A stretch of 38,417 nt of DNA. Origin: JAXDJJ01 sp034665745. GTDB taxonomy: Bacteria; Actinomycetota; CADDZG01; WHSQ01. Below, in pieces: positions 1 through 8,496 of this stretch (positions are counted from its first letter, which is position 1; every line of letters starts with the position of its first letter). The notes under the pieces were generated by a model, which did no database searches, was not told the DNA's origin, and saw nothing but the letters and a program-made list of their open reading frames with translations. A program made the translations under genes and the position numbers. The stretch lies in assembly GCA_034665745.1 (NCBI GenBank), contig JAXDJJ010000018.1, positions 1 to 38,417 on the forward strand, given 5' to 3'.

Positions 1-513
1 CAGGTCTTGTTCACGAACATCTTTCTCAATTACGGGGTTCGCATCTTCTATACGGCGCAGCTGAGCTCGCCGAACCCCAGCAACTTCTGGATCGACCGGT
101 TGCAACACCTCGCCCTTCCGGTGATCACGTTGACCGTGCTGGGCGTCGCGCAGTTCACCAGGTATATGCGTGCGTCGATGTTGGAAGTCATCAACTCGGA
201 CTACGTGCGTACCGCCCGTGCCAAGGGACTGCTCGAGCGCAACGTGATCATGAAGCATGCGTTCCGCAACGCGTTGATCCCGCTGGTAACGGTCGTTGCT
301 CTCGATTTCGGAGGTCTGTTCAGCGGGGCCTTCGCAACCGAGACCGTGTTTGCGCTCGACGGGATGGGTCTGTACTTCCTGCGCGCGCTGAGCGCCAGAG
401 ATGTGTATCCACTGATGGCGTGGCTGATGGTCACCTCGTTGATCATCGTCACGTTCAACCTCATCGCCGACCTCATCTATGGCTGGCTCGACCCGAGGAT
501 CAGGTATGAGTGA
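1..513 (+). CDS. Dpp/Opp-type ABC transporter inner-membrane permease (DppB-like), 5' end cut off
   Basis: The reading frame is open from the first base, so the true start lies upstream of the window; about 170 C-terminal codons are present. The conserved EAA loop of binding-protein-dependent permeases is visible around the stretch SDYVRTARAKGL. It contacts the ATPase subunits. It is followed by hydrophobic segments and a C-terminal GWLDPRIRYE typical of DppB/OppB. The family forms one half of the membrane channel that imports peptides or, in some members, nickel. The stop overlaps the next permease start by 8 bases, so the genes are one operon. The substrate cannot be read from this fragment. 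Confidence 0.93.
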   Translation, partial: QVLFTNIFLNYGVRIFYTAQLSSPNPSNFWIDRLQHLALPVITLTVLGVAQFTRYMRASMLEVINSDYVRTARAKGLLERNVIMKHAFRNALIPLVTVVALDFGGLFSGAFATETVFALDGMGLYFLRALSARDVYPLMAWLMVTSLIIVTFNLIADLIYGWLDPRIRYE

Positions 514-1453
514 CGTAAAGCCGGGACCGGCTATACAAGGGCCGAGCGATCCCACCGACCTAACCGCCGTCTACGAACAAGGCCTGCAGATCGAGGCCAA
601 GTCGCAATGGCAGCTCGCCCGACGGAGATTCTTCCGGCACAAGCTCGCGATGACCAGCATCGTGATCCTCATGATCATCTTCGGGGCCGCGATCTTCGCC
701 GAACAGATCACGCCTTACAGCTTCTCTGAACAGAACTTCGCCGACGCGAGCCTGGCGCCGACGTTCACAGATCACCACTACTTCGGAACCGATCAGTTGG
801 GTCGCGACTACTTCTCGCGCGTCATCTTCGGGATCCGCACTTCGGCCCGTGTCGCCTTCTTGGTGGCGTTCCTGTCCACCGTCATCGGCACGATCGTTGG
901 GGCCGTCGCCGGCTACTTCGGGGGCTGGGTGGACAACCTCTTGATGCGATTAACCGACTTAGTGCTAACGCTTCCCGTCCTAGCCGTGCTGCTCGTCGCC
1001 TCTGCATTGTTAGGTCAAGGCAGTCCCTATCGGGTTGCGGTCATCCTGGCTCTGGTGTTCTGGACGAGCCTCGCGCGCATCGTTCGTGGGACCTTCTTAT
1101 CCCTGCGCGAGAAGGAATACGTCGAGGCGGCCAAGGCCTTGGGTGCGAGCGATATCAGGATCATGGTTCGCCACATGCTTCCGAACTCTCTCGGACCGAT
1201 CATCGTGAACGCGACCCTGGTCGTGGCAACCGCCATCCTGGTCGAGGCGGTGCTGTCATTCCTCGGATTCGGAGTGCAGCCTCCAACCCCGGCCCTCGGA
1301 ACGTTGATCGCGAAGGGCCAAGGTTTGTTGCGGCAATGGTGGTTGGTCACCTTCCCGGGTCTGACGATCGTATTCATCTGTCTGTGCATCAACTTCATCG
1401 GCGATGGCTTGCGCGACGCGCTCGACCCGACACAACGGAGGACGAGTGGCTGA
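506..1453 (+). CDS. Dpp/Opp-type ABC transporter permease (DppC-like)
   Basis: This 315-residue permease is the second membrane subunit of the importer. An N-terminal cytoplasmic stretch of about 45 residues leads into a first membrane helix (about 48-66). The DppC-typical HYFGTDQLGRDYFSR segment follows at about 91-105, then further helices and an EAA loop near 205-225 (EYVEAAKALGAS). The ATG at 506 is preferred over an upstream in-frame ATG because AGGATCAGG precedes it and it gives an 8-base overlap with the upstream gene, as at the next junction. The length is normal for DppC/OppC. It is co-transcribed with the flanking permease and ATPase genes. Confidence 0.95.
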   Translation: MSDVKPGPAIQGPSDPTDLTAVYEQGLQIEAKSQWQLARRRFFRHKLAMTSIVILMIIFGAAIFAEQITPYSFSEQNFADASLAPTFTDHHYFGTDQLGRDYFSRVIFGIRTSARVAFLVAFLSTVIGTIVGAVAGYFGGWVDNLLMRLTDLVLTLPVLAVLLVASALLGQGSPYRVAVILALVFWTSLARIVRGTFLSLREKEYVEAAKALGASDIRIMVRHMLPNSLGPIIVNATLVVATAILVEAVLSFLGFGVQPPTPALGTLIAKGQGLLRQWWLVTFPGLTIVFICLCINFIGDGLRDALDPTQRRTSG

Positions 1454-2474
1454 GCCGATCCTTTCCATCCAAGATCTAGTAGTCGAATTCGATACGGAAG
1501 ACGGCGTGGTCCACGCGGTCGACGGGGTGAGCTACGACGTCTTCCCCGGAGAGACACTGGGTGTCGTCGGCGAGTCCGGGTCAGGTAAGAGCGTGACGGT
1601 CATGTCCGTGCTCGGCTTGATCCCCAGGCCCCCGGGCCGCATCGAGAACGGCAAGGCGATATTCAAGGGCCAGGATCTGCTGACTGCTCCCAAAGATGAC
1701 CTCCGGAGGATCAGGGGTAAAGAGATCGCGATGGTGTTCCAGGACCCCATGACCTCGATGAACCCGGTCTTCAAGATCGGGGCGCAGCTCGAGGAAGCGG
1801 TCAAGATCCACGACCCTGCGATTAGCGATAGTGACTCTCGCAAGAAGTCGGTCGAACTTCTCGAGCTGGTCGGGGTGCCGAACCCGGAACAACGTGTCGA
1901 CCAGTATCCGCACGAGTTCTCCGGCGGTATGCGGCAGCGGGCGATGATCGCGATGGCGATCGCGAACCAACCGGCCGTACTGATCGCCGACGAGCCGACC
2001 ACGGCTCTCGACGTGACGATCCAAGCGCAGATCCTCGAAGTCTTAAAGACTGCGCAAGAGGAAACGCACGCAGCGACGATCCTCATCACGCACGACCTCG
2101 GCCTGATCGCAGAGATGGCAGACCGCGTCGTCGTCATGTATGCCGGGCAGGTCGTCGAGGTGGCTGATGTCGAAACGATCTTCAGGACGCCGCGTCATCC
2201 CTACACGATGGGCTTGATGAACAGCCTTCCGCGCCTCGAGGCGGACGAGGAACGGCTGGTGCCGATCAAAGGTCAGCCCCCGTCCTTGATCAACGTCCCG
2301 CCGGGGTGCCCGTTCCACCCTCGCTGCTATCTAAGGAACGGGCGCGAGATCTGTGTCGAGCAGAACCCACCGCTCGAGCCGATCGACCGTCCCGAGCACA
2401 TCTCTGCATGTCACTTCAAGGAAGAGATGAAGGGTGACAGGTCGAAGTTCGCCGACGACGGGGTCGCATCGTGA
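1446..2474 (+). CDS. Dpp/Opp-type ABC transporter ATPase (DppD-like)
   Basis: This 342-residue ATPase powers the importer. Walker A GESGSGKS lies at 42-49, the signature FSGGMRQR near 158-165 and Walker B VLIADEP near 178-184. The C-terminal oligopeptide-transporter domain carries four cysteines (about C288, C294, C303, C322). In recently studied mycobacterial Dpp/Opp ATPases such a set binds a [4Fe-4S] cluster; that this applies here is inference. The GTG start at 1446 follows GGAGGA closely and overlaps the upstream stop by 8 bases. The long C-terminal domain argues for a peptide-type system rather than the shorter NikD. Confidence 0.95.
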   Translation: MAEPILSIQDLVVEFDTEDGVVHAVDGVSYDVFPGETLGVVGESGSGKSVTVMSVLGLIPRPPGRIENGKAIFKGQDLLTAPKDDLRRIRGKEIAMVFQDPMTSMNPVFKIGAQLEEAVKIHDPAISDSDSRKKSVELLELVGVPNPEQRVDQYPHEFSGGMRQRAMIAMAIANQPAVLIADEPTTALDVTIQAQILEVLKTAQEETHAATILITHDLGLIAEMADRVVVMYAGQVVEVADVETIFRTPRHPYTMGLMNSLPRLEADEERLVPIKGQPPSLINVPPGCPFHPRCYLRNGREICVEQNPPLEPIDRPEHISACHFKEEMKGDRSKFADDGVAS

Positions 2475-3523
2475 GCGTGGCAACCGCCGACCCGATCTAC
2501 TCAGCGATCCACGACCGCGCCGCCAAGGGCGAGACGATCCTCGAGATCGAGGACCTCGTTAAGCACTTCCCGATCAAATCCGGACTGCTGCGCAAGACGG
2601 TTGGTCATGTGCATGCGGTGGATGGCGTCACCTTGTCGCTCAAAGCCGGGGAAACCTTGGGCATCGTCGGTGAGTCGGGGTGTGGCAAGACAACCCTGGG
2701 GCGGACGATCATCCGCTTGACCGATCCGACCGCGGGCTCGATCAAGTTCAAGGGCGTGGACATCACCGGTTACTCGCGCAGTCAGATGCGTGAGATCCGG
2801 CGAGAGATGCAGATCGTGTTCCAGGACCCGTACGCATCCTTGAATCCCAGGATGACGGTCCGGGAGATCGTGGCCGAACCGTTGCGTGTCCATGGTCTCT
2901 ACAAGGAGCGTGGCGGTAGGAAGCGCATCTCCGAGCTGCTCGAGACCGTGGGCCTGGCCCCCGAGCACGGCAACCGGTTCCCGCACGAGTTCTCGGGTGG
3001 ACAGCGTCAACGCATCGGTGTCGCTCGTGCCCTGGCGTTGAACCCCCAGGTGATGATCCTCGACGAGCCGGTGTCGGCCCTCGACGTGTCGATCCAAGCG
3101 CAGGTCGTGAACCTGCTGGAGGACATCCAAGAAGAGTTCGGACTTGCGTACATCTTCATCGCGCACGACCTCTCCGTCGTGCGACACATCTCCGATCGGG
3201 TTGCCGTCATGTACCTCGGCAAGGTGGTCGAGATCGGTCCTCGTAAGAGCGTGTACGAGAAGCCTTCGATGCCCTACACACAGGCGTTGCTATCAGCCGC
3301 TCCGATCCCGGACCCGGTCAAGCAGAACCGGCGCGAACGCATCGTGTTGAAAGGTGACGTGCCTAGCCCCGCTAACCCGCCATCGGGTTGTCGCTTCCGG
3401 ACCCGGTGCTGGAAGGCGCAGGACATCTGCGCCGAAGAGGAACCCGCTTTGATCGTCCGTGCATCCGATCACCCCGACGCGTGTCACTTCTCGGAGATCG
3501 AAGACAAGGTGATCGTTTCTTAG
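2471..3523 (+). CDS. Dpp/Opp-type ABC transporter ATPase (DppF-like)
   Basis: This is the second ATPase of the importer, 350 residues. It has Walker A GESGCGKT at 67-74, signature FSGGQRQR near 174-181, Walker B VMILDEP at 194-200, and a C-terminal domain again with four cysteines (GCRFRTRC, then two more). Its GTG start overlaps the upstream TGA in the form GTGA, so translation is probably coupled. It is the last gene of the operon. Its TAG shares bases with the stop of the opposing larC gene, leaving no room for an intrinsic terminator. No solute-binding protein gene is in view; it may lie upstream of the window. Confidence 0.95.
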   Translation: MSVATADPIYSAIHDRAAKGETILEIEDLVKHFPIKSGLLRKTVGHVHAVDGVTLSLKAGETLGIVGESGCGKTTLGRTIIRLTDPTAGSIKFKGVDITGYSRSQMREIRREMQIVFQDPYASLNPRMTVREIVAEPLRVHGLYKERGGRKRISELLETVGLAPEHGNRFPHEFSGGQRQRIGVARALALNPQVMILDEPVSALDVSIQAQVVNLLEDIQEEFGLAYIFIAHDLSVVRHISDRVAVMYLGKVVEIGPRKSVYEKPSMPYTQALLSAAPIPDPVKQNRRERIVLKGDVPSPANPPSGCRFRTRCWKAQDICAEEEPALIVRASDHPDACHFSEIEDKVIVS

Positions 3524-4683
3524 ATCGGCCCCAAAGCATCGAGGGCCGCGCGGTATACGTCTTTCAGGGCCATCCCCGTCGCACGTGCGACGCTTACGGC
3601 GTCTTCGTATTCGGGTGATGCCGTGGTGGGTTGACCCTCGCGGTAGCCGATCTTCACGTTCACCTGGTGTCCACTGACTTCGACCTGGACGCTCTTGCGG
3701 TCGAGGACCGCGCGGGTAACGGGAACGAGTCGGATCCCTAAGGTCGTCGTCTCGCGGAACATGATGTCGATGAGATGTTGGGTATCGGCGGCCTCGCCGA
3801 GTGCCGAAAGCACGGCCCCTTGTCTGCCCTTCTTCATGTGGACCGGAGTTATCCACGCATCGAGAGCGCCTTCGGCAAGCAATCTCTCGATCACGTACGG
3901 GAAGAGCTCGGGACTCATGTCGTCGAGGTTCGTTTCGATCAGCTCGGTCTGCAACGAAGCCGACGTTTCGGGACTCTCTTGTTGCCCGACGATCACGCGC
4001 AGCACGTTGGGCCACTCGAGGTCGGTCGTGCCCGCGCCGTAGCCGACGGAGTCGACCTTCAACGGCGGCATCCTGTCGAACGCATCTGCCCACGACGCGA
4101 GGAGGGCGGCTCCGGTCGGGGTGATCAGCTCGTGGGTTCCTCGTTCGTAGAGGGTGGCACCGCGCAGGATCTCGAGGACGGCAGGGGCCGGAACCGGGAT
4201 CGCACCGTGGGCCGAATCTGCCGAGCCGCGGCCCGTGGCGATCGCCGAAACGACGACGCGATCTACACGGAGCTCTTCGAGGGCCGCGCATGCTCCAACG
4301 ATGTCGACGATCGCGTCGTCGGATCCAACCTCATGGAAGTGCACCTCGTCGATCGGAACGCCGTGGATCTTTGCTTCGGCTTCGGCAAGAAGACCGAAAG
4401 CGGCGAGTGAGCGTGCCTTCACGCGCGCGTCAAGCCCGGAACCTTCGATCAACGCGACGATGTCGCGGTAGTTGCGACTGGCTCCGGTGGCTCCGGTCGT
4501 GACCGTTGCATGGGTGGCCTTGATGGCGCCCTTCATCACGGTCGCGGGCGCCACCGTTGCGCCAAGGTCCAGCGCGGCGATGGCTTCGGTTACTGCCTCG
4601 GCGGATGCGCCGGCGTCGAGCAAGGCACCCAGGATCATGTCGCCCGAGGCCCCCGAGTAGCAATCGAAAAAGATGGTTCTCAT
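3520..4683 (-). CDS. larC: LarC, nickel-pincer cofactor nickel insertase
   Basis: The 387-residue product matches LarC, which inserts nickel into pyridinium-3,5-bisthiocarboxylic acid mononucleotide to finish the nickel-pincer cofactor of lactate racemase-type enzymes. The N-terminus FFDCYSGASGDMILGALLDAG is the family hallmark, followed by VHFHEVGSDDAIVDIVG and, further on, ETNLDDMSPE. The ATG at 4683 follows GAGGAG with 9-nt spacing and overlaps the larB stop as ATGA, so the pair is translationally coupled. The length is close to the usual 390-420. LarE, the sulphur-donating enzyme between LarB and LarC in the pathway, is not in this window. Confidence 0.95.
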   Translation of the reverse strand: MRTIFFDCYSGASGDMILGALLDAGASAEAVTEAIAALDLGATVAPATVMKGAIKATHATVTTGATGASRNYRDIVALIEGSGLDARVKARSLAAFGLLAEAEAKIHGVPIDEVHFHEVGSDDAIVDIVGACAALEELRVDRVVVSAIATGRGSADSAHGAIPVPAPAVLEILRGATLYERGTHELITPTGAALLASWADAFDRMPPLKVDSVGYGAGTTDLEWPNVLRVIVGQQESPETSASLQTELIETNLDDMSPELFPYVIERLLAEGALDAWITPVHMKKGRQGAVLSALGEAADTQHLIDIMFRETTTLGIRLVPVTRAVLDRKSVQVEVSGHQVNVKIGYREGQPTTASPEYEDAVSVARATGMALKDVYRAALDALGPI

Positions 4684-5438
4684 CGGCGCTTGCTCCTCAG
4701 AAGTCGCAGGGCGAACACTGCCGCACCGAATCCATTGTCTATGTTCATGACGGCTACTCCCGCAGCGCAAGAGTTGAGCATGGCGAGCAACGCGGCGAGG
4801 CCCTCGAACGATGCGCCGTAACCGACGCTGGTCGGGACCGCAACCACGGGGGCCGCGGTGATCCCACCAACCAGACTTGCAAGGGCCCCCTCCATCCCGG
4901 CGATGACGATGACGACGTCGCTCTCGTGCAACCGATCCTGGACGGCCAGGAGGCGATGGACACCTGCAACCCCGACATCGTTGATCCGTTCGATGGTTGC
5001 TCCGAGCGCTCCTGCTGTCAGGGCGGCTTCTTCGGCGACCGGCAGATCGGAGGTTCCCGCGCTCACGACCGTGACCGTGCCCAGCTCTTGAGCTGTCTCT
5101 TGGGGTCGGATCACGACGAGGCGCGCGATCGGATGGTGCTGGGCATCCGGGAACCGAGATAAGAGCGCTGCGGCCGTCTCGTCTGATACCCGGGTGGCTA
5201 ACACCGACGACGTCGTTGCCGTTACCAGCCGGTCTGCGATCGCGACGACCTGTTCGCTCGTCTTGCCTTCCGCATAGATCGCTTCCGGTATCCCCTGACG
5301 GAGCTCGCGATGGATATCGAGCTGCGCGAAACCGAGGTCCTCAACCGGGCTGCGCCGCAGGATCTTCAACGCATCGTCGATGGTCGTCGACCCGTCTTTC
5401 ATGTCGTTGAGCAGGGCTTTCACTTCCTCTGGGCGCAT
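4680..5438 (-). CDS. larB: LarB, nickel-pincer cofactor biosynthesis carboxylase/hydrolase
   Basis: The 252-residue protein matches LarB, which carboxylates nicotinic acid adenine dinucleotide and releases AMP in the first step of nickel-pincer cofactor synthesis. The C-terminal half is a PurE-like domain with GVAGVHRLL, AVPTSVGYGAS and LNSCAAGV. The cysteine at 224 corresponds to the catalytic cysteine of the characterised enzyme. The frame stays open far upstream, but family length and the conserved N-terminus MRPEEVKALL place the start at 5438. It leads the larB-larC operon and diverges from the DUF4446 gene with only 24 bp between them, suggesting a very short or absent 5' leader. Confidence 0.95.
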   Translation of the reverse strand: MRPEEVKALLNDMKDGSTTIDDALKILRRSPVEDLGFAQLDIHRELRQGIPEAIYAEGKTSEQVVAIADRLVTATTSSVLATRVSDETAAALLSRFPDAQHHPIARLVVIRPQETAQELGTVTVVSAGTSDLPVAEEAALTAGALGATIERINDVGVAGVHRLLAVQDRLHESDVVIVIAGMEGALASLVGGITAAPVVAVPTSVGYGASFEGLAALLAMLNSCAAGVAVMNIDNGFGAAVFALRLLRSKRR

Positions 5439-5462
5439 GTCCCCAGTGTAGGCTTCCCCCCC

Positions 5463-5987
5463 GTGCCGGACCTCTCTAACGACCAGATGACACTCGCGCT
5501 CGCCATCGTGGCGGGCGTTGCCCTTCTGACCCTTCTTACGACGCTCCTTCTCTCCCTGCGGTTGAAGAAGGTGCGACGTCAATACGCTCTGTTGCGCGGT
5601 GAAGGCGAGCCCAAGGACATCATCGCGGTAGTCAATCGTTCCCTTAAACAGATGAGCGGCATCGAGCAACGCATCGATGGTGTTGTCGCCAACCTCGAAG
5701 AGCAAGCAGCCTTGGGTCGCTTCGCCCTTCAGCGCTTCGGGCTCGTTCGCTACGACGCATTCGAAGAGATGGGCGGCCAGCTGTCGTTCTCGGCCGCGTT
5801 CCTCGACGATCACGGCGATGGTCTCGTGATCACGTCGATCAACGGCCGGACCGAGACCCGTACCTACGCCAAACCGGTGAAAGGTCTTGCCTCGTCCCAC
5901 AACCTCTCCGACGAGGAGCGGCAGGCGATCGCGACCGCGTCCAGCGCATCGGGTCGTGTGGAGGCGAAAGCCTCCGCTACTCCGTAG
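5463..5987 (+). CDS. DUF4446 family membrane-anchored protein
   Basis: A 174-residue protein with one N-terminal membrane helix (about residues 10-30), a charged coiled segment, and a globular C-terminal domain matching DUF4446. The signature includes RYDAFEEMGGQLSFSAAFLD and TYAKPVKG. The function of the family is unknown. The start is uncertain: GTG 5463 and ATG 5487 are both possible and neither has a clear ribosome binding site, so a leaderless transcript is plausible. It ends 9 bases before serS and is probably co-transcribed with it. From memory, DUF4446 genes also sit near serS in some Firmicutes. Confidence 0.85.
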   Translation: MPDLSNDQMTLALAIVAGVALLTLLTTLLLSLRLKKVRRQYALLRGEGEPKDIIAVVNRSLKQMSGIEQRIDGVVANLEEQAALGRFALQRFGLVRYDAFEEMGGQLSFSAAFLDDHGDGLVITSINGRTETRTYAKPVKGLASSHNLSDEERQAIATASSASGRVEAKASATP

Positions 5988-5996
5988 GGTCGACCG

Positions 5997-7259
5997 ATGA
6001 TCGATCTCAAGGCCCTTCGCGACGATCCAGACGCGTTCCGAACGGCTTACGCGCGTCGCGGTGGAGTCGAAGGTCTCGACGAGGTCGTCGAGCTTGCCCG
6101 TAAGCATCGGGATCTCCTCAATGATGTCGAAGCCCTACGCGCGGAACAGAACCGTGCGTCCAAGGCGATCGGGCAAGCCGCGGCGGACGAACGCAAAGAA
6201 GCGATCGAGAGCGCACGTGAGTTGGCCGACAGGCTGAAGGAGATCGAGCCGGCCCTCGAAGAGTCAGCGGCTCGACTGGAAGAGGCGGCCGCGTTCCTAC
6301 CAAACCTCCCTCACGACTCCGTGCCAGAAGGTCTTACCGAGGACGACAACGTTGTCGAACGCGAGGTTGGGGAGAAACCGGACTTCGATTTCAAGCCGCT
6401 GGATCACGTCGAGCTGGGGGAACGCCTTGGCATCTTCGACGCCGAACGTGGAGCGAAGACCTCGGGTAGCCGCTTCGTGTACCTCACCGGTCCCGGTGTA
6501 TTCCTCGAGCTCGCGCTGGTGCGTTTCACCCTCGAGCATCTGAACCAACACAGGTTCACCCCGGTCATCCCACCCGTGTTGGTCAGACGACACGCGATGT
6601 ACGGAACGGGATTCTTCCCCGCCGACGAGCACGAGTTCTACACGGTCGAGCGCGACGAGTTGTTCCTGACTGGCACTTCGGAAGTTGCGTTGGCCGCGAT
6701 GCACTCGGACGAGATCCTCGACGCGGACAAGCTTCCGGTTCGGTACGCGGGGTTCTCACCATGTTTCCGACGCGAAGCCGGGAGCTACGGCAAAGACACC
6801 AAGGGATTGATCCGCGTCCATCAGTTCGACAAGGTCGAGCAGTTCTCGTTCGCGCACCCGGATGACTCGTGGGATGAGTATGCGGCGATCCGAACGAACC
6901 AGGAGAAGATCCTGCAGTCCTTGGAGATCCCTTACCGGGTGCTGGTCATGTGCGCCGGCGACCTTGGATCGAGCGCGGCCAAGAAAGTGGACAACGAGGC
7001 ATGGTTGCCGGGGGCCAAGCGATATATGGAAGTGACCTCGGCGACGAACGCCACCGATTTCCAGTCTCGGCGCTTGCAAGTGAGATTCCGCTCCGGCACG
7101 GATTCGACCCGTTACGTCCACACACTCAACGGCACGGCTTGTGCCGTAGGCCGCACGATCGTGGCCCTTCTCGAGAACCACCAGAGGGCCGACGGCAGCG
7201 TCTCGATCCCCGAGGCATTACGCCCCTACACGGGTTTCCAGGAGCTCACGCCCGTTTAA
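5997..7259 (+). CDS. serS: Seryl-tRNA synthetase
   Basis: This 420-residue class II synthetase charges tRNA-Ser with serine. The N-terminal 110 residues form the long helical arm that grips the variable arm of tRNA-Ser. The catalytic core has motif 2 around FRREAGSYGKDTKGLIRVHQ and motif 3 in LNGTACAVGRTIVALLENHQ. The length is normal. The ATG at 5997 is the only sensible start and gives the usual MIDLKALRDDPD N-terminus. Two tRNA-Ser genes are elsewhere in the window (7995 and 37491). No T-box or other leader structure is visible, as expected for a gene nine bases from its neighbour. Confidence 0.98.
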   Translation: MIDLKALRDDPDAFRTAYARRGGVEGLDEVVELARKHRDLLNDVEALRAEQNRASKAIGQAAADERKEAIESARELADRLKEIEPALEESAARLEEAAAFLPNLPHDSVPEGLTEDDNVVEREVGEKPDFDFKPLDHVELGERLGIFDAERGAKTSGSRFVYLTGPGVFLELALVRFTLEHLNQHRFTPVIPPVLVRRHAMYGTGFFPADEHEFYTVERDELFLTGTSEVALAAMHSDEILDADKLPVRYAGFSPCFRREAGSYGKDTKGLIRVHQFDKVEQFSFAHPDDSWDEYAAIRTNQEKILQSLEIPYRVLVMCAGDLGSSAAKKVDNEAWLPGAKRYMEVTSATNATDFQSRRLQVRFRSGTDSTRYVHTLNGTACAVGRTIVALLENHQRADGSVSIPEALRPYTGFQELTPV

Positions 7260-7343
7260 CCCCCGTGTGTGGAGAGCTTGCCTTGTGGGTAAGTCACAGG
7301 TCCGGCGCGGAATCTTCACCGCGTCACCACGGAGGGAGCAACC

Positions 7344-7946
7344 ATGGGACTAGGACTTCTTATCCTGCGACTTGTCGTCGGTGTAACGATGGCATTGCAC
7401 GGTGGTCAGAAGCTGTACGGCTGGTACGGCGGACCTGGACTCGAGGGGACGACGGGTTGGCTCGGATCGATGGGCTTCCGTCCCGCGCGCTTCCACGCGA
7501 CCCTGACCGGGATCGCTGAATCCGTCGGTGGGATCTTCCTCGCTATAGGACTGTTCACGCCGTTCGCAGCGGCCGCGATCATCGGAGTGATGCTCGTTGC
7601 GATCGCTACCGTTCATTGGGCGAACGGGTTCTTCAATACCGCCGGCGGTTACGAATTCAACCTGCTGATCGTCGCGACGTCTGCTGCCTTGGCGTTCACG
7701 GGGGCCGGTCGGATCTCGTTCGACCATGCTCTCGGGATGGACATGAGAGGGATCGTGTGGGGACTGGCTGCACTCGCTCTGGCGTGCACCGCGGCCGCCC
7801 TCACCTTGTTCTCCCGCCAGCAGTCGGTCGCAACAACGGACGAAGTGATCGCAACCGATGAAGCCATCGTCCTCGACGATCCCGAAGCCGCGGAGGACAC
7901 GGAAGTCATCGTTCTATCGGAAGAGTCTTCGCGCCTAGAGGTCTAA
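7344..7946 (+). CDS. DoxX family membrane protein
   Basis: A 200-residue protein with four predicted membrane helices and the DoxX pattern near the N-terminus (LRLVVGVTMALHGGQKLYGWYGG), then LGSMGFRPARFHATLTG. The last 50 residues are an acidic tail not needed by the family fold. DoxX proteins are small membrane proteins, often linked to quinone, thiol or oxidative stress, with poorly defined chemistry. GGAGGGAG lies upstream of the ATG at a normal distance. A paralogue of similar layout lies at 34354-34875. It stands alone, 84 bp after serS and 48 bp before a tRNA gene. Confidence 0.9.
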   Translation: MGLGLLILRLVVGVTMALHGGQKLYGWYGGPGLEGTTGWLGSMGFRPARFHATLTGIAESVGGIFLAIGLFTPFAAAAIIGVMLVAIATVHWANGFFNTAGGYEFNLLIVATSAALAFTGAGRISFDHALGMDMRGIVWGLAALALACTAAALTLFSRQQSVATTDEVIATDEAIVLDDPEAAEDTEVIVLSEESSRLEV

Positions 7947-7994
7947 CTCCCCCTTTAGCGCTTCGCCGGCCACGCCTTCGCTAGGGTGGTCGGC

Positions 7995-8077
7995 GGAGGG
8001 CTACGGTAATTGGCAACCGGACGGTCTTGAAAACCGTTGTCCGCAAGGACTTGTGGGTTCGAGTCCCACGCCCTCCG
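7995..8077 (+). tRNA. tRNA-Ser, anticodon UGA
   Basis: The sequence folds as a class II cloverleaf. The acceptor stem GGAGGGC pairs with GCCCTCC. The D-arm has a GG in its loop. The anticodon stem ACGGT/ACCGT carries loop CTTGAAA (anticodon TGA). The variable arm is long, with GTCC/GGAC closing a GCAA loop. The T-arm is GTGGG/CCCAC with TTCGAGT. The discriminator is G8077 and CCA is not encoded. From 8022 to just past its end the sequence is duplicated at 9914-9971. Confidence 0.93.
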
Positions 8078-8079
8078 CT
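8022..8079 (+). repeat. 58-bp direct repeat, left copy (anticodon stem to 3' end of tRNA-Ser)
   Basis: These 58 bases are identical to 9914-9971 in the same orientation. The repeat starts one base into the anticodon stem and runs through the variable arm, T-arm and acceptor end plus two bases. That is the segment commonly used as the attachment core by tyrosine integrases that target tRNA genes. The flanking sequence diverges at once on both sides. Confidence 0.95.
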
Positions 8080-8496
8080 CTGATCCCTGGATCTCCGCTC
8101 TCGTCCCGAGTAGTCGACATTCGATAGGAAAACCCGTCTCCGTCAGACGCGATGTTGGACCCGATGTTTTCGCGCGCATCCACCGACTGCGTGAGAACCC
8201 TCGCGGTGGTTATTGACCTGCGATGCCTACCGATGCAACGACATCGAAATGTCTGCGTTGTGGTGACGAAGGACGACAAGACGTTGCAAACCAAGATTAC
8301 GTATTGCGTAGAGTGCCTAGCTTGTTCTATGTGATTTGAGGGCATAGAGGCGTACTGTCATTCCGGCAAGCCAACGCAGGCGCGCTATCTGGTTTCCTCG
8401 AACGTGCGCTCATTCATCAAGCGGGTGATGAACGCGCTCTAGACCTCGCCAGGGACTCGTTCCCTCGCTGGAGGTATCTCAAATGGGAGGCTAGAC
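8080..8496. other. Intergenic stretch with no convincing gene
   Basis: About 420 bases follow the tRNA. The only coding-like trace is a 35-codon frame without a start codon that ends at the TAG 8440-8442 with NVRSFIKRVMNAL; it may be the tail of a lost gene. A short hairpin AGGGA-CTCGT-TCCCT follows at about 8454-8464. Base composition looks less GC-rich than in the surroundings, which fits imported or decayed DNA. Confidence 0.5.

Noticed and set aside
1..3523. NikBCDE nickel transporter
   Set aside because: Both ATPases are 340-350 residues with the peptide-type C-terminal cysteine domain, unlike the shorter NikD and NikE; kept only as a hypothesis.
3293..4291. Minus-strand frame of 332 codons across dppF and larC
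   Set aside because: Extremely Arg/Pro-rich product in the shadow of two well-supported genes.
5439..6107. 223-codon N-terminal extension of LarB
   Set aside because: The extension is antisense to DUF4446 and serS; family length and the conserved MRPEEVKALL start favour 5438.
8152..8334. 60-codon frame after the tRNA
   Set aside because: No ribosome binding site, no recognisable pattern, and composition not like neighbouring genes.
8001..8345. Minus-strand frame of 114 codons over the tRNA-Ser gene
   Set aside because: Its C-terminus is simply the antisense translation of the tRNA-Ser (EGVGLEPTSPCGQRF pattern), a well-known false gene; there is no ribosome binding site.
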